Source of the DNA: Silene conica
Lineage: Eukaryota; Streptophyta; Magnoliopsida; Caryophyllales; Caryophyllaceae
Length of the DNA: 64,000 nt
Direction of reading: 5' to 3'
Assembly (NCBI GenBank): GCA_029255685.2
Contig: CM055316.2
Location: forward strand, 79,854,861-79,918,860
The notes under the pieces were generated by a model. It was given only the letters and a program-made list of their open reading frames with translations. It made no database searches and was not told where the DNA came from. Shown one piece after another: positions 1 to 12,006 of the stretch. How positions within the stretch are numbered: the first letter of the stretch is position 1; each line of letters begins with the position of its first letter. Position numbers and translations under genes: made by a program.

Positions 1-1133
1 CATGGGCCTACCAAATTTTGTATGAACATGTTTTCTGCCTTGTGTATACTCCCTCTAACCGGTATGTTCCTCCCATTTAGTTTAGGCAAGGATCTTAAGA
101 AAATGGGTAGGTGGTTTCATATCAGTAAAAAAACCCTTCTTCACTAGTTAAAAAAAATATCTTACCAGCTTCCACCACATTCCCGCGAAGCCATCTCAAG
201 CCACCACCACACTTGCTGGACCACCCAAAACTACCTACTGGACCACACTCCTACCACCCACAAGGCCACAACCACATTGTCTTACTCCGACTCTCCTACA
301 CCGTGTCGTGTCTGGCACGTATCAAAGTGTCGGACACGACTATTTTGGGTGAATTTTCCTATTTGTGGTCTAAATTGAAGTGCCGTATTTTGTCGGACAC
401 CAACACATGTTTGACATGTGACATGCCAGTTAAGTGAAGTTAAGTGAAGTGTCGGAGTAACATAGCAACCACACCATCACGACCACATAGCTTCAATCCA
501 CCAACCACCACAAACTGAAGCGCAAGAAACTGAAGAATAAATCGGTGGTGTTAGTTTTCGAAAATCACTTGTGTCTTCTTGTGGACTTGAGCTTTCGGAT
601 CTGGTTTGGAGAGGCAAAAAGTTGGCGTTTAGGAAGAAAGGATGTCCAACGGGAAGGTGATAGAAAAGGGAAGCGGGTCTTGGTGGTTCGTCGGCCAAGG
701 AGCAATGTTGTCAGCCAGGGACTTAGAAGGAAGATTGCAGGTGAGGTCGGCGGTGGAGGTCGTGGTGGGGCACCGACATCAGTTATGGGTGGGGTCAATG
801 GCCTATAGCTCGTCAACCCTAGTCTCTTTTATCAAATAGTCTCCCCATTTGACTTTGGTGCAACCAGTGTTAACTCTGATAAACTTTTTCTTACAAAGTT
901 ACAATATTAATGATTTTATGAAAATAGTTCTCAAAAAACAAGATGTGAGAAACTTAAAAATGAAAAAAATATATATTTGAACTTTGAAGACATTAATGGT
1001 GAAAGTTGATGTGTTGGCTACCATAGCTGAATTAGAATAATCTACATTGGATGGAGGAAGTATATTGTTTCTTGTGATGTATGTTATATGATCATTGCAT
1101 CATGTGATTGATGAGAGTTTTACTTTCACACAG
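1..1133. other. Upstream intron sequence of ETFQO (no exon seen)
   Basis: No segment here matches the ETFQO protein, and the first recognisable exon begins after an acceptor at 1132-1133. The stretch is therefore read as intron, with the 5' exons outside the window. It holds CCACCA-rich sequence near 190-290 and a G-rich stretch near 640-810 with short meaningless frames. Possible eroded Stowaway-like ends lie near 49 (ACTCCCTC) and 1050-1065. Nothing here supports a separate gene. Confidence 0.55.
282..460. mobile_element. Possible short MITE with TTACTCCGAC termini
   Basis: The segment starts TTACTCCGAC and ends GTCGGAGTAA, a 10-bp perfect inverted repeat. The interior has repeated GTGTCGGACAC-like palindromes. 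No clear target duplication is visible, so the family is not assigned. Confidence 0.35.
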
Positions 1134-4100
1134 TTTGAGTCAGCTAGTACGTTGGATGGGAACGAAAGCTGAGGAACTAGGTGTCGAGATATATCCTGGC
1201 TTTGCTGCTAGTGAGGTATTTTGTGCTTAGCATATCTTAGATTGTTCAAGCCTTCTATTTCATGTTAATTAATTCGAAGAAAGACAGGTTTTGTACAATT
1301 CGAATCATGAAGTTGTTGGTATTGCAACAAATGATATGGGAATCGCCAAGGACGGATCAAAGAAAGATACTTTTCAGCGGGGCGTGGAGTTGAAAGGTAT
1401 GTTCTTAGCTTTTCTCGTTGCTCTTATAACTTCAATACAAGCTTCACGACATTGTTAGTAATGATTCTCTCCATTTCAATCAATAAGCCCTATTGTTCAA
1501 CATCTCTTCACAAAAAGGCACATAGAGCTTATTGACTTCGAAGGAGTATTTGGGTCCGTTTTGCTTTGACAGTATTGTTTTCGTGAAGCTTTATCTGTGA
1601 CAATGGCTAAATCACTAATAAGACCTTTTTCTGTCTGTCATAAAATATTCAAATGTTTGGCATGACATCTTTGGTCTTTTAGTTTTTGTTGAGGATTGCT
1701 TGATAATTTGATTCTAGAGTGGAGTCTGCCGCGCAAGTATGTCAGCCCCCTTCCCCAAACATTTTCCTCACAATATGTTGTCTCCTTCTCAAACAACTTC
1801 TGTAATATGCTGCCTTTTACAATCAAGTATCGTCGTTCCTTGACTAAGTGCCTTAGCATTTACAGCATCCCATGAGCATAACAGTAAGCACATTTGAGTT
1901 TGTTTGGGCCCTTCAGCCTCACAATGCACAATATTATTTTCTACTGATTAATTTTATCGCTGGACTCTAAAATAACTTCTGTCTAAAAAATTCAGGACGG
2001 GTTACCCTTCTTGCAGAAGGCTGTCGAGGATCATTATCAGAGGTTTGTAAGAGCTTTAGGTGGCTATAACCATGCTTTTAAATGCATACTAAGATGAAGT
2101 TGCCGGCTTATTGTGTTTTTTTAATCAACAGAAAATCATAAAAAATTACAAGTTGAGAGAGAAGGGAAACGCACAGCATCAGACATACGCTTTGGGAATC
2201 AAAGAGGTGACGAGCAAACTTCTTTGGCATGCATAAATGTAAATTTTGTCCTTTGATTCCAGCATTTTATTCACTAACTAATTTATATGATTTTCATTGT
2301 TTCTGAAAAAAAAGGGAAGTGTAGTTTACTCTCTTCTCTTCTATTTCAATGCACTTATTGAACTTATTACAAGCATTCTCTTTCAGCTACGACCGCTTGG
2401 TTTCTACTTTCTTTTACGTTTACGGTTTCTTGACTCCCTCCCAGTTCTATTGTAATAAACCCTTTCGTTACACAGGTATGGGAAATTGATGCTGACAAGC
2501 ATCAACCTGGCTTTGTGCTTCACACCTTAGGCTGGCCATTGGATTATAGAACATATGGAGGCTCCTTTCTGTATCACATGAAAGATAACTTGGTGAGTTA
2601 TTGTTTATATCTTACCTTTTCCTTTCCAATGGAGCAAAGACTCATTGTAGTCTGGATTACGATGGAATGTAGCAAAATGGTTACAAAGTGACTGTGCTTC
2701 TTTTAATTGTGAAGTGTCAGTCATTCAATGCAATACCCGATGCAGTTTTCATTTTGGGTCATTCGGGAACAACTTTGTGTCAACACATGGGTAAGACTGC
2801 TTACAACCCGCCCTCTCCTTGGCCTGCCATTTGCGGGAGCCCTCGTGGCACTGGGGGTTGGTGTTTTTTGTTTGGTGATATCTTAGGAGATACCTAAGTA
2901 TCACGTGGACGTTGCTTGAATTTTCAGGTTTATTTGATTTCAATAGGGTCATTAGAGACATTTGTCGCTAGCTAGCTATTAACACGGTGATGGGCTGTGA
3001 CTGCCATCCCCGTGATAGCAAGAGTCTTAAACATCTAAAACAGATAGGCAGTAGGCTCACTTTCACTATTTAACTTATTCCTTCATACGCTGCAGGTGTC
3101 TGTTGGCCTTGTTGTTGCATTAGATTATCAAAATCCGTTCTTGAACCCTTATGAGGAGTTTCAGGTATTTTTGGAGCATAACACATTTTTCACTACATTT
3201 TTTGTGGACTATCAGATATCTTTTCTTTAGCTCTGTGTTGTGTGTATGTTTGTTTAGAAACTCAAACATCATCCTGCAATCAAACCAATGCTTGAAGGTG
3301 GCAGTGTCCTCCAGTATGGTGCTCGTACTTTGAATGAAGGTGGTTTTCAGGTATGAGCTATGTTTCTATTTGGGCTTTCACAAATTCCCGAACAAGAGGT
3401 CTCAGCAAACATTTGTTTGGACCACTATATTTACCCGTGAAATATGTCTTATGTTTCAAGCATTACCAAATTCCATTTGGTACATGAGATATTCGAGCAT
3501 GATGATAGTCATTTTTCAGTCTATTCCATATCCAGTTTTCCCTGGAGGAGCAATAGTTGGATGCTCTGCTGGCTTCTTAAATGTACCAAAGATCAAAGGA
3601 ACTCATACAGCTATGAAATCAGGTAGTATCTTCCCTTGATACCATTCATCATTGGAGTGTTAGTATTACGTATCAGTGCAAACTATGGTTTAGCCACTTC
3701 TAGAAAATTTCGGACCAACCTATTTAATCTTCCACTTTTGTTAATTGAGCTCTGTTGTATGGTTTGCTATGATCGACCATCTTTATTATTATTCTTAGAA
3801 ACAAACCTGTAAAGACCGATAAAAACCCTTTTACTATCCTCTTTGTTCTTTTACCAATAATTATTGCTAATTTACAAAACTACCCATCTTAGGGATGTTG
3901 GCAGCAGAATCTGCTTTTGGTCTTTTGCATCAGGGCTTAATGATGGAAAGTTATTGGGACAACTTGCAGAACTCTTGGATATGGGAAGAACTCTATAAAG
4001 CAAGAAACTTTCGACCTGTAAGTAATTGAAAACTATATTCTTAATTGGTGTCGACATTTACCTTTTTTTTTTAACTAAATATTGCTCAGTGACTAATTTT

Positions 4101-4768
4101 GGAAATCAATTATTGTGTTTTAAACATGGTATTAACACAATATGTCCATGGCTATATAAAATGAGTTGATACATGCCACAAAATAATAATTCGGTGGATA
4201 ATGAGAATGAAAATGGTTGAATAATTGGACACGTAGTAGGGACACTAGCTATTATCTACACGTATCTGTGGACCTTTAGGGAGCCTGCCTGAATGGTTAT
4301 AACTAATTTGTGCGTATGATTTAGGTAGTGAAAATGTATGTTAGTTTCGACCAGAGTGTTTTTTTTCCCAGCTTTCTGGAGGGGATGGTGATGGAGAGGG
4401 CATTATGGCGGGATATGATACATGTGGACTTCTAGCCTTTGATGTTTTTATTAAGTTTTCTAAAAAAAAAATTTCTTTTTGGATTTGTTACACTTTTTCC
4501 CCCAAAACTCTTATATTATATTTTACTTCGTTTCTCAAAATCACTTTAAACTTTATTCTTGATTTATTTTTTTGGGTTTTTATACATGTGATAAGTTCGA
4601 TTTAAAATCTATAAAACCCCTTTGCCTTTCATTTTTTTGTTTCACTCCGCTTCCGTTTTTTTTCTTTTCTTTCTTTTTTCTCTTGTTGAGATGAGAGTTC
4701 ACTCATGACGGTTCCAAAGGATGATTCATGTCAGCCGACCCCAAAACATTTTGGGACTAAGGCTCTGA

Positions 4769-4824
<56 letters not shown>

Positions 4825-5635
4825 CTGGATACCACTCTGAAGTCTGAACTCAAGATTCCTCAAAATGAACATAACCATTTTTTGTGCTATAATCAACAAT
4901 CTTTAAGATAGCCTGTGATATTTCCTTGCATATTAGGTAATTCTGATGAAGTGTGTAATAAGTTGAGAATGGTGTTTCCTAAGATTATTAACATGTAAAA
5001 GCGATCTGATACACATTTTCCTTCTTCAGGCATTTGAATATGGGCTTATCCCTGGCTTGACTCTAAGTGCTATCGAACAGTAATCATCTTCTCGTCTCTT
5101 TTCTAATTTATAGAGTATCTATTAATTGTTGAATTCTTTCTATGTCATTTGTGTTTCTCGTAGTATTGGGGAATGACAATTTGAATGCTTCTCGCTGACA
5201 GCTACATAATGATGGGAAGGTCGCCTTGGACTCTGAAGCACGGAAAACCTGATCACGTAGCAACAAATGTATGTATGTTTTGACACTTTCACAAATTGTG
5301 AAAAACACACTTCCCATCTGTTATCTTCTGATGTAAATAGTTACAAAAGCACCAATATGAATTGAAGTGTTTACATCTAATGATTGATTTGAGCAATCTA
5401 TGTACTATGAGTCCCTCGACGGGTGTTAATGGGAGTTAGATTTGCGCATTCTTATCCCTGTGTATGAAGAAACTGTTTCTGTTTGTTCTTAATGTGAAAT
5501 GCTTACTCCCTCAACGAAGCTTTGAGTGAGAAACACGTGTTGTTTTATGAGTCATTGAAGTTTATATGTAAACTGAGAACGCAAAGGTTAAATGGTCTAT
5601 AAGTTGGAAATACATATTTAGACGACCATCCCTTT

Positions 5636-5673
<38 letters not shown>

Positions 5674-7799
5674 GTTCAAATGAGCGCACTATGTCGCGGA
5701 TGAGAATCGAACCCCCAACTTCATGGTTGGGATAAGAGTGCTCTTACCACTTGAGCTAACTCTTGTTCTCAGACGACCATCCCTTTGTAGTGTTACTTTA
5801 AAAGTCTTTCATTTTTAACAAAAGCTTGTCAAAAAAGGTTGCTTGACCTTTGCGTGGAGTTGTCAGCATTCTATACGGAGTTTGCTAATGCTTTCATGAA
5901 TATCTTGGATGATTTTTAGGAACACTTTAGTCTGCAATTTTTTGTACTTGGCTGAATGCGAGGACATGTTTCTGCTGTTCTTCCTTCTTCATATTGCTTC
6001 TTATAGAAGTAGAATTTACCCTTCTTATGTCATGTAGGTATCAAAGCTACATTCCCCTATTCAGTACCCCAAACCCGATGGAGTCATTTCGTTTGATGTG
6101 CCAACTTCGCTTTACAGGTAATTACACCTATTTTACCCTAGTATTCATTTCAAAAGTATTCCGACATTTCCAGCTTTTACTAGTTTCCATAGTAACACAC
6201 GACATGGCTGTAAAGAAGCCCCGCAGACATAGCGTAGAACGGGGATGAGGGTTTCAATATAACCACTCATACCCATAACATTATAGAGGGCTTTAATTCC
6301 TTCCTGTGGGTTCTAATAATTTCGGTTAGCTTATGATCAGTCGTCTACTAGTAATGGTAGTTTAGTGACACCTCATGTTTTATCATTGGACTACAGGCGG
6401 CGTTGCTTTATCCTCCTGCTTATTTTGTTATCTGGTCTACAACAATCTTCGTCTTTTTGCTATCATTCTTCTAAAAGATTGTAGAAAATAGGGGTGTGCA
6501 AAATCTGGTCCGGACCGGAAGAATGGACCAGACTGGAATCTACCGGACCGGAACCGAAATAAAAAAATCCGGTCCGGTCTCCGGTCCACCATTTTTTAAG
6601 ATTCCGGGTTCCGGTGCGGTCCGGTCGGGGACCGGTTTTTTTTCCCGGTTTGGACCGGATTTTATGTTTTAAAATTTTTTTCATCGAAAATATATTAAAA
6701 TCCGGTCCAAATCGGTCTAACCAGTCCAACCGGTCCATAATATTCAAATTTCGGTCCATAATTTTACCAATTAATAATTTTGTCGGTCTATAATATTTAA
6801 AAACCGGTCCGGTCTTGGACCGAAATTTTACCGGTCCGGAATTTTTATATTCCGGTCCCGTCCCGGTCCATCTTTTTTGCCAATTCCAATTCCGGTCCAA
6901 ACCGGTTCCGGTCCGGTCCGGTCTTGGACTGGTGCACACTGCACAGCCCTACTAGAAAAGCCGAAAATTCTAAGTAGTAAAAAAGGGGAAGCAAAAACAG
7001 TTCACTAAACAAAATTTTAAATCTTCAGTGTACGGGACTGGGTAATCGAATTGTGAAGGCTGTATAATGAAATCGAATGTGATCTCACATTTAATAAGTT
7101 GAGTGGAATAGAAATTATTGAAGTTGTTTATTCTAGGCTTGTTTGAAAATTTTGATTTATTAACGATGTTATGCTTGTATAATCGTAGGAGCAACACAAA
7201 TCACGACCATGACCAGCCATCGCATCTTCGTTTGAAGGATCCTCTGATTCCTAATCAGGTGAATTTGCCTGAATATGCCGGTCCTGAGTCTCGGTACTGC
7301 CCTGCACGTGTATATGAGTGAGTTCTCGTAGTTTTCTTTTTTCCTTCTACCTTCGCGGGTTTACTTGAGCTTTTTCAGGGATTGCAAGTTGTAACTGATC
7401 GTCTACTCTTTGCTTGAGTTGTAGATACCTTCCTGATGACAACAACGAGATGAAATTGCAAATTAATGCCCAAAACTGTCTCCACTGCAAGGTAACATCT
7501 TCTCGGCATTTTGATATTTGACCTACGCGACAGAACTACTAAACAGCTACAACTGAAACGGGTTTCTTATGATAAAAATCCGAGATATATGGCACTGTGG
7601 AGGCCAGAGCGGTCGAAAAAGTTTCATGTGGATGATCGATTTCTTTACTTTTGCCGATTTGGTTTCCTAATGACAAGTTTTAGAGTAAAAATCTCTTTGG
7701 GTGCAAAATATGCAGGCATGTGATATCAAAGACCCTAAACAAAACATCGAATGGACCGTCCCAGAAGGTGGCGGCGGCCCGGGGTATACTGTCATGTAG
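1134..7799 (+). CDS. ETFQO: Electron transfer flavoprotein:ubiquinone oxidoreductase, 3' part (15 exons)
   Basis: Mitochondrial inner-membrane flavoprotein that passes electrons from ETF (fatty-acid, branched-chain amino acid and 2-hydroxyglutarate catabolism) to ubiquinone. Exons: 1134-1215, 1288-1396, 1996-2042, 2132-2206, 2476-2592, 3096-3164, 3258-3350, 3520-3622, 3893-4017, 5030-5079, 5202-5268, 6038-6117, 7189-7317, 7425-7491, 7716-7799. All introns are GT-AG and all phases agree, giving 431 codons plus TAG, with one leftover base in the first exon. Recognisable segments include [49 protein letters not shown] and [11 protein letters not shown]. The 4Fe-4S ligands are present in CPARVYEY and NCLHCKACDIKDP (C, then CxxCxxC). 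The protein ends in the usual [13 protein letters not shown] tail. The N-terminal FAD half and transit peptide lie upstream of the window. Several introns carry transposons. No break was seen in the visible part. Confidence 0.96.
4690..4822 (+). mobile_element. 3' end of a (TTG)n-tailed SINE in an ETFQO intron
   Basis: The phrase TCAGCCGACCCCAAAACATT followed by TTTGGGACTAAGGCT and 17 or so TTG units is the widespread 3' end of plant SINEs with a (TTG)n tail (TS-like). The tRNA-like 5' region with A and B boxes is not clear, so this may be a 5'-truncated or diverged copy. It sits in the long intron between exons 3893-4017 and 5030-5079. Confidence 0.6.
5620..5787 (-). mobile_element. tRNA-derived SINE, minus strand, with 17-bp target duplication
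   Basis: AGACGACCATCCCTTTG occurs at 5620-5636 and again at 5771-5787, a perfect 17-bp target site duplication. On the minus strand the body reads TAGCTCAAGTGGTAAGAG (A box) and GGGGGTTCGATTCTC (B box), and ends in a poly(A) of about 34 (poly(T) on +). The body is only about 100 bp plus tail, so it is a short tRNA-like SINE. It lies in an ETFQO intron and is young, judging by the perfect duplication and long A tail. Confidence 0.85.
6481..6959. mobile_element. hAT-like non-autonomous element rich in GGTCCGG
   Basis: Termini TAGGGGTGTGCA (6489-) and TGCACAGCCCTA (to 6951) form a near-perfect inverted repeat. The flanks are GTAGAAAA (6481-6488) and CTAGAAAA (6952-6959). The interior is low-complexity GGTCCGGACC-type sequence that leaves a meaningless 158-codon frame on the minus strand. 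No transposase is present. It is intronic in ETFQO. Confidence 0.75.
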
Positions 7800-8225
7800 G
7801 CGGTAGGCCACAGGATGATGGTTGCTTACACAGTGAGAGACGTGTTCGTGTAGTACTGGATGACGATTCTGTTATCTTTAGTCCACTTACAGCCAGGTCA
7901 GCCCCAGTTCAGCTTCGAGTCTGTTTATTGAATTATGTATGACATTTTGTAATCTATAATCAGGAACTTAAATCAATAGTCGAGGCTCGTGTTTCAGTAG
8001 CAACCTGATTGTTTTAGCACGAGTACACGGGACTTCAATCGAGGTCACGATTGTTCCAAATCAATAAAGATTTGGAGGGTACCGTTCCTCATTCCCTCGC
8101 TTTCCCTTCCCTCTGTCCCCCTTACCGTCTTTCCCTCCATCTCTTATTTCCACACAAAGCCCAGAGTAATTGATCCGTGTAATCATAATAAGAGTTGAAT
8201 AAAACAAAATGATTTTTTTTTTCAT
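7800..8225 (+). other. ETFQO 3' UTR and downstream flank
   Basis: The sequence follows the TAG at 7797-7799. A canonical AATAAA at 8063-8068 (within TCAATAAAGA) is the best polyadenylation signal. A pyrimidine-rich stretch at 8085-8150 follows. A short piece near 7975-8010 (AATCAATAGTC, GTTTCAGTAGC) recurs near 16790 and more weakly near 46795. Confidence 0.6.
8063..8068 (+). promoter_or_regulatory. Polyadenylation signal AATAAA for ETFQO
   Basis: AATAAA lies about 265 bases after the stop codon. It is the only canonical hexamer in this 3' flank. Confidence 0.5.
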
Positions 8226-8429
8226 AATCGCGTCTTGAGTTGAAGGGGAGCCTTGGCGCATCGGTTAAGATGTTGCTTTGTGACCGTGAGGTCACGGGTT
8301 CAAGCCCTGGGAGCGGCCTCTTGCCAAAATGGCAAGGGAAGGCTTGCCCCCATTACACCCTTGTGGTGGACCCTCGCGTAGCGAGGATGGCATCGTGCAC
8401 CGAGCTGCCCTTTAATCGCGCCTTGAGTT
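8226..8429 (+). mobile_element. Au-type SINE with 16-bp target duplication
   Basis: The body from about 8245 begins GGAGCCTTGGCGCATCGGTT, carries the B box GGTCACGGGTTCAAGCCC, and ends GTGCACCGAGCTGCCCTTT. This is the signature order of the angiosperm Au SINE. AATCGCGTCTTGAGTT (8226-8241) is repeated as AATCGCGCCTTGAGTT (8414-8429), a target duplication with one mismatch. It lies just downstream of ETFQO. Confidence 0.93.
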
Positions 8430-9830
8430 ATACCCGACAAATTGGATATTGCGTTTTGTTTATTAGGAAAGAAAACTAGATTGATACTGTTGAGTAAGAT
8501 CAACTTATTTCCTCCTTTCGGATGAGAGAGGACCGAGGAGAGCGAAAGCCAATGACTTGCAAGTTGCAACCCACCTTGAAGAAAGACATGAATGCCTCAA
8601 ATTGGACATAAAGTCGGTTATTTTAATGGCCTCATGAAAACGAAGAATAAGCTTTACTTCTGTGAAAGAAGAGAATTCGATCCTAGTAACAGTGATTAGA
8701 GAAGAAATTTTCCAAGGTACCTTCAACAGTTAGAAGGTCAAAACTCGATTTTTAGTTTGCGACGGATATACCCGTCACAAGTAAGATTTACTGGCAAGAT
8801 TTAGCATAGAGCTGTATTTTTATCATCCCGTTTTAACCTCTGTCGAAATTAATCCTAATAATCATGATCGTATTGCTTCTTTGATCAAAGCAACGACAAC
8901 AACGTCGCCAACATTTATTAAGTGTAGACAAATATTGACAAGTTTAGTTATGTATTTCCAATCCTTAAATCGTATAATTTTCATATTGTTATATTGTTTT
9001 TATCTTTTCTTTTTAGTATAAAGAAAACCAAGAGGGCAAATATATATAATGTAAACGGGGTATGAATCATGTATACTTGAGGTTTAAACTCTTTGTCAAT
9101 ATACTTTTTATATAAAATTTAAAGCATTGTGAAACGTATGTGAACGCGGATAAAACAAATCATTACGTGAGTAATTTGAAGAGTGACGAATACAAAAAAC
9201 ACGAAATTGAAGCAAAACTAAAGGTAAAATATTGTAAGGTAAAAACTGATAATTTATGGATGCATTGTTTTAATAAAAGATAGACTCAAATAAAAGAGCG
9301 CGTACATATTTGATGTCAATGGTTGAGTAGTTTTCTCTGAAAATTTTGGATAGCTATTTTGGTCAAATATATTTGTTTTCATAATTGACAAAAAGAAGTT
9401 TATCTTCGTAATTCAGACTATTTGTATTTTTAATAAAAATACATAATTGTCTTATATTATATATCGTAATTTGTGCAAAAATTTGTTACACCATTATATT
9501 TGAACATTGGCATTCAATTTTATGGATAAAAAATGCCAAAATCTTAATTAAACATAAAACTACATGTGCATACATGGGTGATAAGATTAGTTAACATTAA
9601 AAAACCAATTAAAAGTGCATGAATTTTCATTAGAAAAACAGCATATGCTTAGAGACCAATTCATGTTCTCAACTCTAAAACAGGAAGAAATTAAGAGATA
9701 TAATCTAGTAAGTATACATTAAATAAATAACTAGACTCTTAGCATAAGCAAACACTCTTGAAAGAAAAGGAAAAACGATGCTATGTCAACGATGGGTGAA
9801 GATGGTGGCACTTAAGGCGATAAATCAGGC
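8430..9830. other. Non-coding; left part of the type A duplication unit
   Basis: No convincing gene was seen. From about 8950 the sequence is shared with 22296-22470, and about 9075-9245 is shared with 13925-14105. Segment 9590-9830 matches 14165-14417 and 26135-26401, the 3' flank of the type A genes. A short GCGACGGATAT / CCGTCACAAGTAAG motif at 8758-8790 resembles the small insertion at 17988-18183. Confidence 0.55.
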
Positions 9831-10469
9831 TCAAACCGACGGAGACAATGCTTCATCGTGTGGTGAGTCCACAACAGGTTCCATAGAAGATTGTGGCGGT
9901 GGGACTAACTCAAGAGGATTGTTGTTGTTGTCGTTGTCATCGTTGTCGTTGTTATTTGGTGAGGATGCTGGTGATAAATCAACAACCGTTGGTGGTGGGG
10001 ATGGTTCTATAGAAGGTTGCGGTGGTTGGGTTAGCTTCAGAGGGTTGTCGTTGTTGTTGTTGTCATTGCTGCTGTTATTGTTGCTGTTGTTGTTATTGTT
10101 GGTGTTGTTGTTGTTGGTATTGTTGTTGATGTTGCTGTTGTTGTTGTTACTATTATTATTATGATGATTATTAATAATAAAAGTAATGTTGTTGTTATTG
10201 TTGTTTCCGTTGTTGTTGTTGTTGCCGTTTCCGTTGCTGTTGTTGTTGCCGTTGCTATTGTTGTTGCCGTTGTTGTTGTTGTTGCCATTGCCATTGCCAT
10301 TGTTGTTGTTGTTGTCGTTGTCATTGTTGTTGTTGTTGCCGTTATTGTTTCCGTTGTTATTGTTGTTGCCGTTATTGTTGCCGTTGCCGTTGCTGTTGTT
10401 ATTGCCATTGCCGTTGCCGTTGCCGTTGTTGTTGTTATTGCCGTTATCGTTGTTGTTGTTATTGCCGTT

Positions 10470-10511
<42 letters not shown>

Positions 10512-11240
10512 ATTGTTGTTATTGCCGTTGCCGTTGTTGTTGTTGTTGCCGTTGTTGTTGCTATTGCCGTTGCCGTTGTCGTTGTTATTGCCGTTGCTGT
10601 TGCCGTTGCCGTTGTTGTTGCCGTTGTCGTTGCTGTTGCCGTTGTTGTTGTTGTCGTTGTTGTTGCCGTTGTCATTGTCGGATGGTGATGTTGGTGTTGA
10701 GAGGGGTGAAAGTGTTGGTGATAAATCAACAATATTTGATGGAGGGAGTGGTCCCATAGAAGGTTCTAGTGGTAGGACCAACTCCAGAGGGGATGGTGCT
10801 GGTGCCACTGGTGGTATGAGCGGTGTGTATGCAGGTATTGTAGGCGTTATAGAAACTTTAGTTTTGAAATTGCAGAGCTCCCCCTTAGGGATGCGTGTCA
10901 CCTTTCCGAAACGATTTGTACGTGTGGCAAAAAGTTTTCGACAGAAGCCAGGTTTTAAGGGACTTCGTAGTTTGATTGATCCTGGGTTGATTTCACGACA
11001 TATCCGCTTTCCTGCTTTATCACGGCCGTTACAACGGTAGAGTACGCCGGGAACTACTTCTTGCATTATTCTTCGGTGCTGAACCATCATAGATTCGCTA
11101 ATACCAACTATGATCGAGTTAAGTTGGACTGAATTTTTTGTTTTGTTGTTATCGGATTTAGCATAAACGTCTCTAGCCAGTACAACGAGGGCTAGAGCTA
11201 CAAGGCCAAATGCCATTGTAATTTGTGTTATCTTCGTCAT
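9831..11240 (-). CDS. Secreted Asn/Gly-rich protein, type A copy 1
   Basis: Intronless 469-residue frame. The ATG at 11240 is supported by an immediate signal peptide (hydrophobic core AFGLVALALVVLA, probable cleavage after VYA27) and a TATA-like element about 85 bp upstream. Residues about 55-130 are conserved between copies and contain four cysteines (C70, C81, C100, C123) in a basic context (YRCNGRDKAGKRICRE, KPGFCRKLF, KGELCNF). Proline-rich spacers follow at about 131-195. An Asn/Gly/Asp tract runs to about 395, and a proline- and serine-rich tail ends SPSV. Asn is nearly always AAC and Gly GGC, so the + strand shows GTT/GCC runs. The segment ITFIINNHHN inside the tract is conserved in all three A copies. 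I do not recognise the family. A cell-wall or extracellular location is inferred from the signal peptide and composition. Two paralogues lie at 14.4 and 26.4 kb. Confidence 0.8.
10043..10680 (-). repeat. AAC/GGC codon repeat encoding the Asn/Gly tract, copy 1
   Basis: About 640 bp of trinucleotide repeat (GTT, GCC, ATT, TCG triplets on +), interrupted by the ATTATTATGATGATTATT patch near 10150-10180 that encodes the conserved IINNHH segment. The same triplets leave long false frames of poly-Leu, poly-Val and poly-Thr. Confidence 0.9.
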
Positions 11241-12006
11241 CTTTGGGAGACAAAAGAAGATTAATTGAGAACAAATGAAATGTGTTAAAAGGTTGGATTA
11301 TTAAGATGAATTCATAGCTCTATTTTTATGCATTAAAATCATGTAAAATGTAGTCCTAATCACGTTTGTAAATAATGATGAAATTGTGCTTCTCCACTAA
11401 TCACTTCTATTACATGTTAATTAACATTTATTCCAAGATTATCATGGATTTTGTTGGTAATCTTAAATTATACGAAGTAATTATTATGTTAAAAATCACT
11501 TATATTTGATTAATATTGTTATTTTTGGCGCGTCCATATTTGTATAATGTTGTTGGTGGTTGTTCAAAATTGTTGAGTTCACGTCCGGCTACTAATCGAC
11601 TTACAATAAAAATTATGATTACGATAATTATTAGTTAGGGCAAGATTATTGGTAATTTTGAGACGAGACTTTAGAAAGTTTTAAGATAAGACTTACTCAA
11701 AAGTCAAAACTACCAAACTTTAGATTTTGGGTGAGTATTGACCCCACTCTCATTAAAAGTACCCATTGAGCGGTTGACATGTGTCATTTTTTTTTGTAAA
11801 AAAAAATAATGTAAAAAGAGTAAAGTCTGAGGCGAGTCTGACGGATAATGTATAAAGTGAGTCTAAGGTGAGTCTGAACAATAAAAAAATAATAAAAGTT
11901 AGTGAAAAGTTGATGTGGCAGAGTCTTAAAACTTTGGTCGGTCTGACCAATAATGTTACCCTTATGTTATTCTTACTCCTAGACGGTTCAAAATTATTTA
12001 TATATA
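11241..12006 (-). promoter_or_regulatory. Promoter and upstream region of type A copy 1
   Basis: On the minus strand a TATA-like CATAAAAATAGAGC lies at about 11320-11332, 85 bp before the ATG. The upstream block (CACTAATCACTTCTATTACA and the GGCGCG/GGTGCG region near 11525) is conserved with 15890-16230 and 27845-28200. It is therefore part of the duplicated unit. No other gene was seen. Confidence 0.6.

Noticed and set aside
565..839. Small overlapping frames on both strands near 0.5-0.8 kb
   Set aside because: No motif, low-complexity composition and intronic position.
6463..6939. 158-codon minus-strand frame rich in GPDRTG
   Set aside because: Product of GGTCC repeats inside a hAT-like element; no domain.
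10161..11040. Long plus-strand frames of poly-Val, poly-Leu and poly-Pro
   Set aside because: They are shadows of the AAC/GGC codon tract of the minus-strand gene; triplet repeats keep several frames open.
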